The notes under the pieces were generated by a model that did no database searches, had not been told where the DNA came from, and saw only the letters and a list, made by a program, of their open reading frames with translations. The position numbers and the translations under genes are program-made. From Chromobacterium vaccinii (GTDB lineage: Bacteria > Pseudomonadota > Gammaproteobacteria > Burkholderiales > Chromobacteriaceae), in assembly GCF_000971335.1 (NCBI RefSeq), contig NZ_JZJL01000048.1, positions 1 through 36,100 of the forward strand: a stretch of 36,100 nt of DNA. The letters are read 5' to 3'. Positions 1 through 7,084 of this stretch are shown here, piece by piece. Every line of letters begins with the position of its first letter. Within the stretch, counting starts at the first letter, position 1.

Positions 1-94
1 AAACGCGCCGCCGACGATGGTGGACGTGTCCGCTTGAGCAGTCGACGGCCAGTCCGGCCAAACTCAGCGAAATGATGACAAATGCGCGCTTCAT
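1..94 (-). CDS. Small secreted protein, N-terminus only (partial)
   Basis: Only the first 31 codons are in the window, because the gene runs off the left edge. The start is ATG on the minus strand at 94-92, preceded by GGAGA about seven bases upstream. The peptide opens with a Sec signal (MKRAFVIISLSLAGLA), followed by a Cys and a His/Arg-rich stretch. The Cys could suggest a lipoprotein, but the residue before it is Asp, which is a poor lipobox, so ordinary signal peptidase I cleavage is as likely. The gene is divergent from the phosphodiesterase-like gene. The family cannot be named from this fragment. Confidence 0.5.
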   Translation of the reverse strand, partial: MKRAFVIISLSLAGLAVDCSSGHVHHRRRRV

Positions 95-281
95 GCGACT
101 ATCTCCGGTAAAAAACTGATGGCTTGCAGCATACTGGTTTGAGCGGCGGCCAACTGTATCAGATTGTTATTGAATGTAAATTCTATGTTAATGACAATTG
201 TCGAATTGTTGCCGCATCGCGTTGACGCCGCGCCGCGCGCTGCCGAGAATGGGGTTTCTTACCTTTCCCGGAAGGGCTGCG

Positions 282-1466
282 ATGGCCGATCTGGCTTCCT
301 TGTGCCCCGGCGCGGCATGGCCGGACTACCAGGGCGGCGGGCTGCTCAATCTGATGCAGACGCTTAGCCTGGAATTGGGCGGACCCGACTTGGGCCATGC
401 GCCGCTGGCATCCGGCGCGCTGGCCGGCATCGGCGGCCACCGCCATGTCTGCCTGATCCTGATCGACGGGCTGGGCGACGCCCAGTTGCGGCGGCTGGGG
501 CCGAACAGCCGCCTGCGCGCATTGCAACGGGCGACGATCAGCAGCGTGTTTCCGCCCACCACCGCGGCGGCCGTCGCCACGGCGCTGACCGGCCGCTCGC
601 CGGCCGAGCACGGCCTGATTGGCTGGCACCAGCTGCACGGCGAGGAAATCATCGCGCCCTTGCCCCTGTACGCCCGCCATCCGGCCGACGCCGGCGGGCA
701 GGAGTCGCGGCGCGCGGCCACCCTGTACCGCGCGCGGCCGCTGTTCGACCGCCTGGCGCGGCCGGCGTTCCTTTATCTGCCGGATTTCATCGCCTATTCC
801 CCATGCAGCCGCCACCACGCCGGCGGCGCGGAGCGCGTCGCCTACCGCGGGGGAATGGCCGACGGTTTCGCCCGGCTGGCGCGGCGGCTGGCGGACCCGC
901 AGCCGGCCTTCCACTACCTGTATCTGCCGCAGCTGGACACGCTGATGCATGAGCAGGGGCCGGATTCCGATGCGGCGCGAGCGCTGCTGGCGGAAATCGA
1001 CGCCGCTTTCGCCGCGCTGCTGGGCGAGGCCGAACGTTGCGGCGCGGCGATCGTCGCGATCGCCGATCACGGTTTCGTCGCCGCGCCGGACGCGCAATGG
1101 CTGGACGTGGACGCCGACCCGGAACTGTACGGCTTGCTGGCGCGGCCTCTGTCCGGCGAGACTCGGCTGGCTTACTGCCATCTGAAACCGGGCTGCGCCG
1201 CGCGCTTCATCGAACTGGCGCGGGAGCGGCTGGGCCATGCCTGTTGGGTGGTGGAAAGCCGCGAGCTGCGGACATCCGGCGTGTTTGGCCCGGGTTCGGC
1301 GCATCCGGACCTGGCTCGCCGTTGCGGCGATGTGGCGCTGATCGCCAAGCCCGGCTGGAATCTGCGCGACACGCTGCCGGGGGAGGAGACGCTGCGCCTC
1401 GCCGGCGTGCACGCCGGCGTCCATCCGGACGAGCAGGCGATTCCGCTGATCGTCTACCGGGCCTGA
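282..1466 (+). CDS. Alkaline phosphatase family protein (type I phosphodiesterase/nucleotide pyrophosphatase-like)
   Basis: This is a 394-residue hydrolase of the alkaline phosphatase superfamily. Metal and nucleophile motifs occur in the expected order: LILIDGLGD near residue 60, a probable nucleophile Thr in VFPPTTAAA near 93, a QLDTLMHE Asp/His metal site, and ADHGFV further on. These match the type I phosphodiesterase/nucleotide pyrophosphatase branch, which cleaves phosphoester or nucleotide pyrophosphate bonds with two Zn ions; the substrate is unknown. There is no signal peptide, so it is probably cytoplasmic. The reading frame is open from 198, but ATG 282 has a good GGAAGG ribosome site about seven bases upstream and starts the conserved protein. 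It appears monocistronic. The upstream region is AT-rich and contains the perfect palindrome GACAATTGTC (193-202), a possible operator. Confidence 0.8.
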   Translation: MADLASLCPGAAWPDYQGGGLLNLMQTLSLELGGPDLGHAPLASGALAGIGGHRHVCLILIDGLGDAQLRRLGPNSRLRALQRATISSVFPPTTAAAVATALTGRSPAEHGLIGWHQLHGEEIIAPLPLYARHPADAGGQESRRAATLYRARPLFDRLARPAFLYLPDFIAYSPCSRHHAGGAERVAYRGGMADGFARLARRLADPQPAFHYLYLPQLDTLMHEQGPDSDAARALLAEIDAAFAALLGEAERCGAAIVAIADHGFVAAPDAQWLDVDADPELYGLLARPLSGETRLAYCHLKPGCAARFIELARERLGHACWVVESRELRTSGVFGPGSAHPDLARRCGDVALIAKPGWNLRDTLPGEETLRLAGVHAGVHPDEQAIPLIVYRA

Positions 1467-1481
1467 GCATCACATTTTTAC

Positions 1482-1524
1482 AAGCGGGGCTGGCCGTAGC
1501 CGCCGCAGAATGGCCGCTTTTTTT
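1482..1524 (+). terminator. Possible rho-independent terminator after the phosphodiesterase gene
   Basis: AAGCGG at 1482-1487 can pair with CCGCTT at 1514-1519, and a run of seven T follows. The enclosed sequence can also fold. It lies directly between the phosphodiesterase stop and the AraC start, so it may separate the two transcripts. The closing stem is short, so support is moderate. Confidence 0.4.
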
Positions 1525-1537
1525 CTGGATATCGCCG

Positions 1538-2335
1538 ATGCAGTCGAAACAACGCAGGCCCGATCCAGGGCTGGAGCCATGGATACACAGTTACCGCCGC
1601 TATTGTTTCGGGCCGGATGATCCCGCGGTGCTGACGCTATTGCCGGGCACCGGCGCGGAGCTGTGGCTGGGCGCGGATGGCTCGGCGGGCTTGCTGTGTC
1701 CCCGCCGGCGGATGCTGCGGATCGCGCGGCCGGCGCTGCCGGTATTCGTGGTCCGTTTCCACGCCGGCGCGCTGCCGCAATTCTGTTCGCTTCCCTTGTC
1801 GCAGCTGGTGGACCGCGTCACGCCGCCGGCGCGCGCGTGGCCGGCGGCGGACGGTTTGTGGGCGGGAATCGAACGGGCCGATTTCGACGCGCAATGCGAG
1901 CTGGCCGGCCGTTTCCTGCGCGGACGGCTGCGGGCGGAGCCCGAGCTGGAGCGAATGCGGCGCCTGGCGCGGCGTATATTCGCCGACAGCGCCGGCTTCC
2001 AGTTGGGTACGCACGCGGCGGAGGCGGGCGTGGACCGGTTCGGCCTGTCTCGCCGTTTCCATGCCAGCCAGGGCGTGACCGCCAAGCTGTTTCACCGGCT
2101 GTGCCGGTTCGAGAGGTTTTTCCGCGACGCGGCGTTCCAGCCGCGGCCGGCCCTGGCCGGGCTGGCCTGGGAGCATGGCTATTGCGACCAATCCCATCTG
2201 CACCGCGACGCGCTGGCCTTCGGCGGGCAGCCGCCGGCGCGCTTGCTGCGCGATCCGGCGCTGTCCCTGTTTTATTCTCCGCTGGCCGGCGCTCGGGCCA
2301 GTTCGTCGCCGGAGCGGTGGCCGAGCAAGGGGTGA
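1538..2335 (+). CDS. AraC family transcriptional regulator
   Basis: This is a 265-residue protein with an N-terminal effector-type domain (MQSKQRRPDPGLEPWIHSYR) and a C-terminal AraC HTH region. The HTH carries the typical LSRRFHASQGVTAKLFHRL helix and a second repeat around AWEHGYCDQSHLHRDALAFG. Such proteins bind DNA as activators. The N-terminal layout resembles the DUF6597-containing AraC subgroup; that subgroup call is from memory. The start at ATG 1538 begins right after a T-run and has only a weak GGAT ribosome site. The same frame is open much further upstream, where it overlaps the previous gene and is not coding. The last 64 bases overlap the convergent DUF6506 gene. The targets are unknown, and the neighbouring DUF6506 gene is a natural candidate. 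Confidence 0.8.
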   Translation: MQSKQRRPDPGLEPWIHSYRRYCFGPDDPAVLTLLPGTGAELWLGADGSAGLLCPRRRMLRIARPALPVFVVRFHAGALPQFCSLPLSQLVDRVTPPARAWPAADGLWAGIERADFDAQCELAGRFLRGRLRAEPELERMRRLARRIFADSAGFQLGTHAAEAGVDRFGLSRRFHASQGVTAKLFHRLCRFERFFRDAAFQPRPALAGLAWEHGYCDQSHLHRDALAFGGQPPARLLRDPALSLFYSPLAGARASSSPERWPSKG

Positions 2336-2595
2336 GGATCGAAGCGCACCGCGCCGACCGCGGCCAGTTCGCCGACCGCGGCGGCGACGATGGCGACGCC
2401 CTGGTGGCCGAAGCCGCCGCACAGCTCGATGGCGGCGCAGCCTTGCTCAGCCAATTCGCGGGCGACTTCGCCGGCCTGGCGGTAGCTGGAGACGGCGAGG
2501 GTGATGACCTCCACTTCCGGCGTAGCGGTGATGGCGCGATGGCGTTGTGGGTCGCCGTGGGGGGCGATGAAGATGAAGGCGGCTTTCAGGGCCAT
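2272..2595 (-). CDS. DUF6506 family protein
   Basis: This is a 107-residue cytoplasmic protein opening MALKAAFIFIAPHGDPQRHR. It contains the conserved EVEVITLAVSSYRQAGEVA and AAIELCGGFGHQGV segments and ends near VRFDPHPLLGHRSGDEL. This matches the uncharacterised DUF6506 family. ATG 2595-2593 is preceded by AAAGGA about eight bases upstream. The 3' end overlaps the 3' end of the convergent AraC gene by 64 bases, so the two transcripts must be antisense to each other there. No biochemical function is established for the family as far as I know. Confidence 0.72.
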   Translation of the reverse strand: MALKAAFIFIAPHGDPQRHRAITATPEVEVITLAVSSYRQAGEVARELAEQGCAAIELCGGFGHQGVAIVAAAVGELAAVGAVRFDPHPLLGHRSGDELARAPASGE

Positions 2596-2733
2596 GGCGG
2601 TTTCCTTTGCTGGGTGTGGAAGCCCGAGCTTAAGCGGCGCCTCGCCCGGCGATCTTGGAAAAACGTGCGGCGTCGGACCTGAATATTCCTATGCGATTTT
2701 GTCGATGTTATGCTGATTGGTTTTTGAGGCGCG

Positions 2734-2871
2734 ATGAAACATGGGATCGCGGCAGGCGTAATCGTCGAGCATGAGGACAGGATTCTGATGGTCCGGCATT
2801 GCAAGCCGGGCGCCTACGATTTCTGGGTGGCGCCGCGCTATGTCGGTCTGCGGCGGATGGCGTTCTATTAA
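2734..2871 (+). pseudogene. Truncated NUDIX hydrolase remnant
   Basis: A 45-codon reading frame starts at ATG 2734. Its first 34 residues (MKHGIAAGVIVEHEDRILMV... through FWVAP) match the N-terminal strand region of NUDIX hydrolases, which hydrolyse nucleoside diphosphates linked to another moiety. In intact members WVAP is followed by a Gly-rich segment and the GX5EX7REUXEEXGU Nudix box. Here the sequence becomes unrelated (RYVGLRRMAFY) and stops. No Nudix box is visible in any frame before the next gene at 2969. The catalytic helix is therefore deleted and the product cannot be an active NUDIX enzyme. Codon use is still normal, which suggests a recent deletion. Confidence 0.6.
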
Positions 2872-2968
2872 GATGGGCGGAGGGGGCTGTTGGTCGAAGC
2901 CTCTTGCCTGAGTGTTCGATCTCGCAGCCGAGATTTGGCCAGATTGATTGATCGCAATGGAGAAGACG

Positions 2969-3259
2969 ATGTTTCCCCTGATTGTGACCCTGGAGGCGAT
3001 AACGGAGGCCGATGTGCCGGCCATCGCCGCCGCGCTGGCACGGATGCGTCCGCGGTGCCTGGCGGAGCCTGGCTGCCTGTTGTGGGAGGCCTACCATTCC
3101 GAGGCCGATCCCAAGGTGTTCGTGCTGGTCGAGCATTGGGAAAGCCGCGCGCGCTGGGAGGCGCACGGCAAGCTGGACGCGATCCAGACCATCTATCTGC
3201 CCGAGGTGCTGCCGCGAACCAGGCGCGCAGCCCATCCATCCACGCTGCTGGGCGCTTAG
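2969..3259 (+). CDS. Antibiotic biosynthesis monooxygenase (ABM)-domain protein
   Basis: This is a 96-residue single-domain protein of the ABM/YgiN ferredoxin-like fold. It shows the usual pattern LIVTLEAITEADVPAI, then RPRCLAEPGCLLWEAYHSEADP, then FVLVEHWESRARWEAH. Relatives are cofactor-free monooxygenases acting on quinols or polyketides, or small stress proteins; the substrate here is not predictable. The start at ATG 2969 is chosen because GGAGAAG lies six bases upstream. In-frame ATG 2957 and TTG 2948 have no comparable site. It is the first gene of a likely three-gene unit with the NTF2-like and P-loop proteins, which follow at 25 bases and by overlap. Confidence 0.75.
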   Translation: MFPLIVTLEAITEADVPAIAAALARMRPRCLAEPGCLLWEAYHSEADPKVFVLVEHWESRARWEAHGKLDAIQTIYLPEVLPRTRRAAHPSTLLGA

Positions 3260-3284
3260 GCCCGCGTCTGAAAAGGTCACGCCG

Positions 3285-3638
3285 ATGCTGGACAAGCCAT
3301 TCGCCGAGGCACTGGCGCGGGAATGGATAGACGCCTGGAACAGCCATGATCTGGCGCGCATCCTGGCCCATTACCGCGACGATTTCGAAATGAGCTCGCC
3401 GTACATCGCCGAGATGGCCGGCGAAGCGTCCGGCCGGCTGCAGGGCAAGCCGGCGGTGGCCGCCTACTGGGCGGAGGCGCTGCGGCGGCTGCCAGACCTG
3501 CGTTTCGAGCATCTGGCCACGCTGACCGGAGCCGATTCGCTGACCATACATTACCGCGGCGCGCGCGGCCTGGCGGCCGAAGTGTTGTGGCTGGACGAGG
3601 CAGGAAAGATCCAGCGCGCGGCGGCGCATTACCAATGA
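3285..3638 (+). CDS. NTF2-like / SnoaL-like domain protein
   Basis: This is a 117-residue protein with the NTF2-like cone fold signature. It has an N-terminal helix EWIDAWNSHDLARILAHYRDDFEM, then GKPAVAAYWAEALRRLPDLRFE, and a C-terminal sheet ending AAAHYQ. SnoaL-type relatives bind small hydrophobic ligands or act as isomerases or cyclases; no catalytic residue can be assigned with confidence. The start at ATG 3285 has AAAAGG eight bases upstream; the longer open frame to 3012 overlaps the ABM gene and is rejected. Its stop overlaps the next start (ATGA at 3635-3638), implying translational coupling. Confidence 0.75.
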   Translation: MLDKPFAEALAREWIDAWNSHDLARILAHYRDDFEMSSPYIAEMAGEASGRLQGKPAVAAYWAEALRRLPDLRFEHLATLTGADSLTIHYRGARGLAAEVLWLDEAGKIQRAAAHYQ

Positions 3639-4168
3639 CCGCTTCATTGCCCGGCCGGGTGTTGATCGTAGGCGGCAGCGGCGCCGGCAAGAGCACGCTG
3701 GCGGCCAGGCTGGCCGCCGCCTCGGGCGCGCCGCTGGCTGAGCTGGACGCCTTGTTCTGGGGGCCGGGCTGGACGCGGCGCGAAGCGTTTTCCGCCGACG
3801 TGGCGGCGCTGGCGGCTCAGCCGCGCTGGGTGGCGGAAGGCAGCTACGCGTCGGCGCTGGAACGCTTGCTGCCGCGCGCCGAGCTGGTGATCTGGCTGGA
3901 CTATCCCCGCGCGCTGCTGGCCTGGCGCATCGTCCGGCGCAGCCTGCGCCGGGCCTGGCGGCGGGAGGCGCTGGCGCACGGCAACCGCGAGACGCTGCGC
4001 GGCGCGCTGTTTTCGCGAGACTCGCTGCTGCTGTGGATGTGGCGCGGCTACGGCCGACGCCGCCTGGCGCTGTCGGACTTGCGGGATGCCCACTCCGGAG
4101 CGGCTTGGCTGGCGCCGCGCAGCCCGGCCGAGGCCAGGCGGCTGTTGGCGGGCATCTTGCCGGCGTGA
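3635..4168 (+). CDS. P-loop NTPase, adenylate kinase-like (FlaR-type topology modulation family)
   Basis: This is a 177-residue kinase-like protein. It has a Walker A motif near residues 13-20 (GGSGAGKST), then an LDALFWGPGW segment, VAEGSYASALERLLPRAELVIWLDYPRALLAWRIVRRSLRR, and an Arg-rich lid-like middle. This is the pattern of small adenylate kinase-like proteins often annotated as topology modulation or FlaR-like; the true substrate is unknown. The ATG overlaps the stop of the NTF2-like gene by four bases, so it is co-translated with it. No membrane segment is present. It is the last gene of the short 2969-4168 unit. Confidence 0.75.
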   Translation: MTASLPGRVLIVGGSGAGKSTLAARLAAASGAPLAELDALFWGPGWTRREAFSADVAALAAQPRWVAEGSYASALERLLPRAELVIWLDYPRALLAWRIVRRSLRRAWRREALAHGNRETLRGALFSRDSLLLWMWRGYGRRRLALSDLRDAHSGAAWLAPRSPAEARRLLAGILPA

Positions 4169-4190
4169 GCCATCGTCCGTAGAATGCGCG

Positions 4191-4211
4191 CTTTCCCGCA
4201 AGGGAAAGTTT
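4191..4211 (+). terminator. Small GNRA-loop hairpin upstream of the YkgJ gene
   Basis: CTTTCCC (4191-4197) and GGGAAAG (4202-4208) form a perfect 7-bp stem closed by a GCAA tetraloop, followed by TTT. It lies 32 bases upstream of the next GTG start and 23 bases after the previous stop. It may end the upstream transcript or shape the leader of the next. The T-tract is too short for a confident terminator. Confidence 0.35.
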
Positions 4212-4239
4212 CGAGTATTCAATGTGTTAAGGACTAGCC

Positions 4240-4629
4240 GTGGCCGACATCAACCGCCTGGAAACCTGGATCAAGTACAAGAACGGCCTGTGCGGCGACT
4301 GCATGGCGTCCTGTTGCACGATGCCGGTGGAAGTGAAGCTGCCGGATCTGGTGCGCATCGGCGTGGTGGACGAGTTCGAGCTGGAAGAGCCGATCAAGAA
4401 CATCGCCAAGCGGCTGGAAAAGCAGCGGGTGATCCAGCATTTCAATTTCAAGAACAGCCTGTTCACGCTGGCGCAGCGCGCCAACGGCGACTGCCTGTAT
4501 CTGGATGCGCAGACCCGGCGCTGCACCATTTACGAGCGCCGCCCCAACACCTGCCGCAATCATCCCAAGATCGGCCCCAAGCCAGGTTTTTGCGCCTATA
4601 CCCGCGACAGCCGTCCGCGTCAGAAGTAA
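4240..4629 (+). CDS. YkgJ-family cysteine cluster protein
   Basis: This is a 129-residue protein with the Cys pattern of the YkgJ (zinc/iron-chelating, CxxCxxxCC-type) family. CGDCMASCC sits near residues 18-26, later Cys in GDCLYLDAQTRRCTIYERRPNTCRNHP, and a final Cys in PGFCAYT. Family members bind a metal or Fe-S cluster; the biological role is not firmly known. The start is GTG at 4240 with AAGGA seven bases upstream. There is no signal peptide. The protein appears monocistronic, with an AT-rich leader upstream. Confidence 0.82.
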   Translation: MADINRLETWIKYKNGLCGDCMASCCTMPVEVKLPDLVRIGVVDEFELEEPIKNIAKRLEKQRVIQHFNFKNSLFTLAQRANGDCLYLDAQTRRCTIYERRPNTCRNHPKIGPKPGFCAYTRDSRPRQK

Positions 4630-4691
4630 TTCATTTATCATGGCCGGTCGCCCTGCTGCCGGCGCCGCGCAGCGGGCATGGACTGGACCGC

Positions 4692-4705
4692 GTTCCACGT
4701 GGAAC
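4692..4705. other. parS: parS-like site 1 (ParB-binding palindrome)
   Basis: GTTCCACGTGGAAC is a perfect 14-bp palindrome with the CACGTG core and GTT/AAC arms of the bacterial chromosomal parS consensus (TGTTTCACGTGAAACA). It lies in the intergenic region upstream of the YdcZ-like gene. Three further sites in this window make chance occurrence very unlikely. Confidence 0.85.
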
Positions 4706-4767
4706 AGCGGCATGGCATCGGCCCCGCCACGGGCGGCGGCGGCCTATCGTTATCGAGGAGCGCGGCG

Positions 4768-5232
4768 ATGCAGGCGATTTTTCCCTTGCTGGCCTTTCTG
4801 GTCGGGGTGGTGGTGCCGCTGCAGGCGGCGGTCAACAACCAGTTGCGCCTGTTGCTGGGCAACAGCACCTTGCTGGCGGCGCTGGTGTCGTTCGGCACCG
4901 GCTGCCTGACGCTGGCGCTATTGTCGCTGGCGACTGGCCAGCGTTGGCAAAATCTGGCGGCGCTGGCTCGCGTCGAATGGTGGATGTTGCTGGGCGGAGT
5001 GTTGGGCGCGGGTTTCGTGTTCGGCACCACCTTGCTGGCGCCGCGCCTGGGCGTGGCGACCATGGTTTCCCTGATCATCGCGGGACAGGTGTTCACTTCG
5101 TTGTGCTTCGACCGTTTTGGCTGGCTGATGATGCCCTTGCGCGAGTTGAGCGCGGCCAAGCTGACTGGCGCGGCGCTGGTGGTGGCGGGCGTGCTGCTGG
5201 TGAATTTTGGCGACCGCTGGTTCGGCCGCTGA
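4768..5232 (+). CDS. DMT-superfamily transporter, YdcZ/DUF606 family
   Basis: This is a 154-residue integral membrane protein with about five hydrophobic helices: PLLAFLVGVVVPLQAAVNNQ, LLAALVSFGTGCLTLALLSL, WMLLGGVLGAGFVFGTTLLA, ATMVSLIIAGQVFTSLCF and GAALVVAGVLLVNF. The motifs VNNQLR, LGGVLGA and SLIIAGQ are typical of the YdcZ (DUF606) branch of the drug/metabolite transporter superfamily, whose members probably act as half-size inner-membrane exporters. The start at ATG 4768 has GAGGAG seven bases upstream. A parS-like palindrome lies about 65 bases upstream. The gene ends just before a strong hairpin that separates it from the convergent small-protein gene. Confidence 0.8.
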   Translation: MQAIFPLLAFLVGVVVPLQAAVNNQLRLLLGNSTLLAALVSFGTGCLTLALLSLATGQRWQNLAALARVEWWMLLGGVLGAGFVFGTTLLAPRLGVATMVSLIIAGQVFTSLCFDRFGWLMMPLRELSAAKLTGAALVVAGVLLVNFGDRWFGR

Positions 5233-5237
5233 AATGC

Positions 5238-5264
5238 GATCCCGCCGGGCGGGCCGGCGGGATC
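5238..5264. terminator. Bidirectional hairpin between convergent genes
   Basis: GATCCCGCCGG (5238-5248) and CCGGCGGGATC (5254-5264) form a perfect 11-bp stem with a five-base loop. It sits in the 41-base gap between the YdcZ stop and the stop of the convergent small-protein gene, the expected place for a shared terminator. The flanking T-tract is weak. Confidence 0.6.
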
Positions 5265-5273
5265 GTGGGGTGT

Positions 5274-5468
5274 TTACTGCTGGGTGGACGGCGCTTGCGG
5301 AGCCGGCGCCTGGACCGGCGCCGGCGGGGCCGGGTTCATGTCCTGCAGCGACAGCGGCACGCTGGGCGGCACGGCGGGATTGTCGAAGGGGCGGACATTG
5401 GCGTCCTGGGCGCTGGCGAAGGCGCTGGCCAGCAATAACGCCAGCGAGGTCATGAGCAGTCTGAGCAT
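5274..5468 (-). CDS. Small proline-rich secreted protein
   Basis: This is a 64-residue peptide with a clear Sec signal (MLRLLMTSLALLLASAFASA, cleavage after ASA). The short mature tail is rich in Pro, Ala and Gln and ends in a string of Pro-Ala pairs. ATG at 5468-5466 is preceded by AAAGGA about eight bases upstream. I do not recognise the family. The location and composition suggest a periplasmic or surface peptide. It is the last of four consecutive minus-strand genes for small envelope proteins (5274-7084), separated from the next by 185 bases that probably carry its own promoter. Confidence 0.6.
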   Translation of the reverse strand: MLRLLMTSLALLLASAFASAQDANVRPFDNPAVPPSVPLSLQDMNPAPPAPVQAPAPQAPSTQQ

Positions 5469-5653
5469 GGCGGAATCCTTTGATGTTGTTGAACGGATCG
5501 CCCTCGGTTTTCCTGTTGCGGCCCCGGAAATGTATTGGGCGTACTTTCATTATTAATGCCAATTCGACCGAAGATGTTGCCGGCAATTCCCTTTTTGTTT
5601 CAATATGTTAAATGGTTTGTTCGTTGAGTGATTTTGCCTGGATGGCATGGCTC

Positions 5654-6115
5654 TCAATAGGGCGGAGGCGGCGGCAAGTAGGCGCGCCGCGCCGGGTATT
5701 GGCCTGGCAGCTGGTTGCCCTTCGCGTACATGCATTGCTGGTAGGCGATGTTGTAGCGGGTTTGCGCATCGTAGCCGGCATAAGCGCCGCTGGAGCCGCC
5801 CACCGCGGTGCCGGCCAGCAGTCCCATGCCGGCGCCGACGCCGGCGCCTTGGTGGTTGCCGCCTATCAGCGCGCCGGCCGCGGCGCCCACCACGGTGCCC
5901 AGCGCCATATTGCCGGCCAGCGTGGCGTTGGACGCGTCGGCGGCCGCCGCGCCGCTGTTGCCGGCGGCGTAGGCCCGGCATTGCTGCTCTTCCTGCGCGA
6001 ATACGTCGAACGGCTTGCCCGGCGCCGGCATCACCGCCACTGTCGGGCCGGTGGGCAGCGCGGCGCAGGCGGCCAGCAGCGACGGCAGCAGCATCATGCA
6101 ATAGCGTGCGTTCAT
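5654..6115 (-). CDS. Glycine-zipper family lipoprotein
   Basis: This is a 153-residue protein. It starts MNARYCMMLLPSLLAACAAL, with lipobox LAAC giving a predicted lipidated Cys at residue 17. The middle is a Gly/Ala zipper (GTVVGAAAGALIGG and GVGAGMGLLAGTAVGG) able to pack against or span a membrane. The C-terminal RYNIAYQQCMYAKGNQLPG is characteristic of the YMGG-like glycine-zipper family. The start at ATG 6115 is chosen over the longer frame because of its strong GGAAGGA ribosome site and the lipobox. It begins 16 bases after the stop of the preceding gene, so the two are likely an operon. The probable location is the outer membrane; the function is unknown. Confidence 0.75.
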   Translation of the reverse strand: MNARYCMMLLPSLLAACAALPTGPTVAVMPAPGKPFDVFAQEEQQCRAYAAGNSGAAAADASNATLAGNMALGTVVGAAAGALIGGNHQGAGVGAGMGLLAGTAVGGSSGAYAGYDAQTRYNIAYQQCMYAKGNQLPGQYPARRAYLPPPPPY

Positions 6116-6131
6116 GGCGTTTCCTTCCGGC

Positions 6132-6557
6132 TTATCTGGGCGGCTGCGCCGGCACGGTCTTCCAACCGCCAGGACATTCGCTGACATACGGGTAGTACTG
6201 TTTGGCCGCCTTGCAGTAGTACCAGACCTGGGCCGGCTCCTGCGGCGCGGCGGCGACCGGCGGGGCCATCGGCACCGCAGGGACGACGGGCACGGCCGGG
6301 GCCACGGCGATGGCGGGCGGCGCGTACAGGCTGGGGTAGGGATAGATGGGCGCGGTGTAGAAGTACCAGGCGCCTCCGACCACCCACCACCAGCCCATCC
6401 GGCCCTGGTAGTAGCCGTGGTGCCAGTAGCCGCCGCGCCAGACGTTGATGCTGATGCGCGGACCGCCGTGGTGGTAGTACGCCTCGGCGGGAGCGACGGC
6501 GGCCACGGCCAGCGCGGCGGCCAGCAGCGCGCCGCTCAAGCGGATGCAGCCTTTCAT
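6132..6557 (-). CDS. Secreted Tyr/Trp/His-rich hypothetical protein
   Basis: This is a 141-residue protein with a Sec signal (cleavage near VAPAEA, residue 25). The mature N-terminus is dense in aromatic residues (YYHHGG, GYWHHGYYQGRMGWWWV), followed by a Pro/Ala/Val linker. The end, WYYCKAAKQYYPYVSECPGGWKTVPA, has two conserved Cys that could form a disulphide. This C-terminal motif recurs in many uncharacterised proteobacterial periplasmic proteins. It is followed 16 bases later by the glycine-zipper lipoprotein, so both are probably co-transcribed. I cannot assign a function; an envelope structural or stress role is an inference from the neighbours. Confidence 0.65.
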   Translation of the reverse strand: MKGCIRLSGALLAAALAVAAVAPAEAYYHHGGPRISINVWRGGYWHHGYYQGRMGWWWVVGGAWYFYTAPIYPYPSLYAPPAIAVAPAVPVVPAVPMAPPVAAAPQEPAQVWYYCKAAKQYYPYVSECPGGWKTVPAQPPR

Positions 6558-6625
6558 GATGGGCCTCTTTCGGTCGGTTGCCGCGCGGCCCGGCGAGCCG
6601 GCGCGGGCGGGATCGAATCGCGGGA

Positions 6626-7084
6626 TCAGCCGTTGGCCGGGGCCGCGCCTTCCGGTTTCTTATGATGCTGCCACTTGCCGCGCGGGCCGTGCAGATTGTC
6701 CATGGTCTTTTGCTGTTCCGGCGTCAGCTGCGCGTAGAAGGCCTTCAGCGCGTCCAGGCGCTGCTGCATCCGGGCTTGCTGGCGCTGCATCATGCTTTCC
6801 ATCTTCTCCGGCGCGGTGGCCTTGTCGTCCATCGCCGGCTTTTCCATCTTTTCCGGCTTCATCGACGCGGCGAAGGTTTGCCAGGCGGCTTCCTGCTGCG
6901 GCTGGATCTTCAGTTTGTCGTGCAGCGCCTGCAGGTGCTTGGCGCGCATTTCTTCGTGCTTGGCCGGGTCCATGTGCCAGCCCTTGTGGGCGGCGGGAGC
7001 GGCAGGGGCATCGTCGGCGTAGGCGGCGGCGGAACCCGCGAACAGCAGGCCGGCGATGAGCAGGGGTTTGAGCAGCTGGGTCAT
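6626..7084 (-). CDS. Spy/CpxP-like periplasmic protein (LTXXQ-motif family)
   Basis: This is a 152-residue protein with signal peptide MTQLLKPLLIAGLLFAGSAAAYA. The mature part is helical and charged, with His/Met/Lys-rich segments (HKGWHMDPAKHEEMRAKHLQ), a long helix MESMMQRQQARMQQRLDALK, and the diagnostic AFYAQLTPEQQKTMD (the LTPEQ motif). Spy and CpxP are periplasmic chaperones and stress sensors of the Cpx/Bae systems. ATG 7084-7082 is preceded by AAGGGAAA. The open frame continues far upstream into the antisense of the DUF3141 gene and is not real there. The His-rich ends could bind metal. The neighbouring envelope genes fit an envelope-stress setting. Confidence 0.78.
   Translation of the reverse strand: MTQLLKPLLIAGLLFAGSAAAYADDAPAAPAAHKGWHMDPAKHEEMRAKHLQALHDKLKIQPQQEAAWQTFAASMKPEKMEKPAMDDKATAPEKMESMMQRQQARMQQRLDALKAFYAQLTPEQQKTMDNLHGPRGKWQHHKKPEGAAPANG

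Noticed and set aside
1400-1419. Perfect 20-bp palindrome CGCCGGCGTGCACGCCGGCG
   Set aside because: It lies inside the phosphodiesterase gene and encodes an Ala-Gly-Val-His repeat. In a GCC/GGC-rich genome this is likely a codon-use effect rather than an operator.
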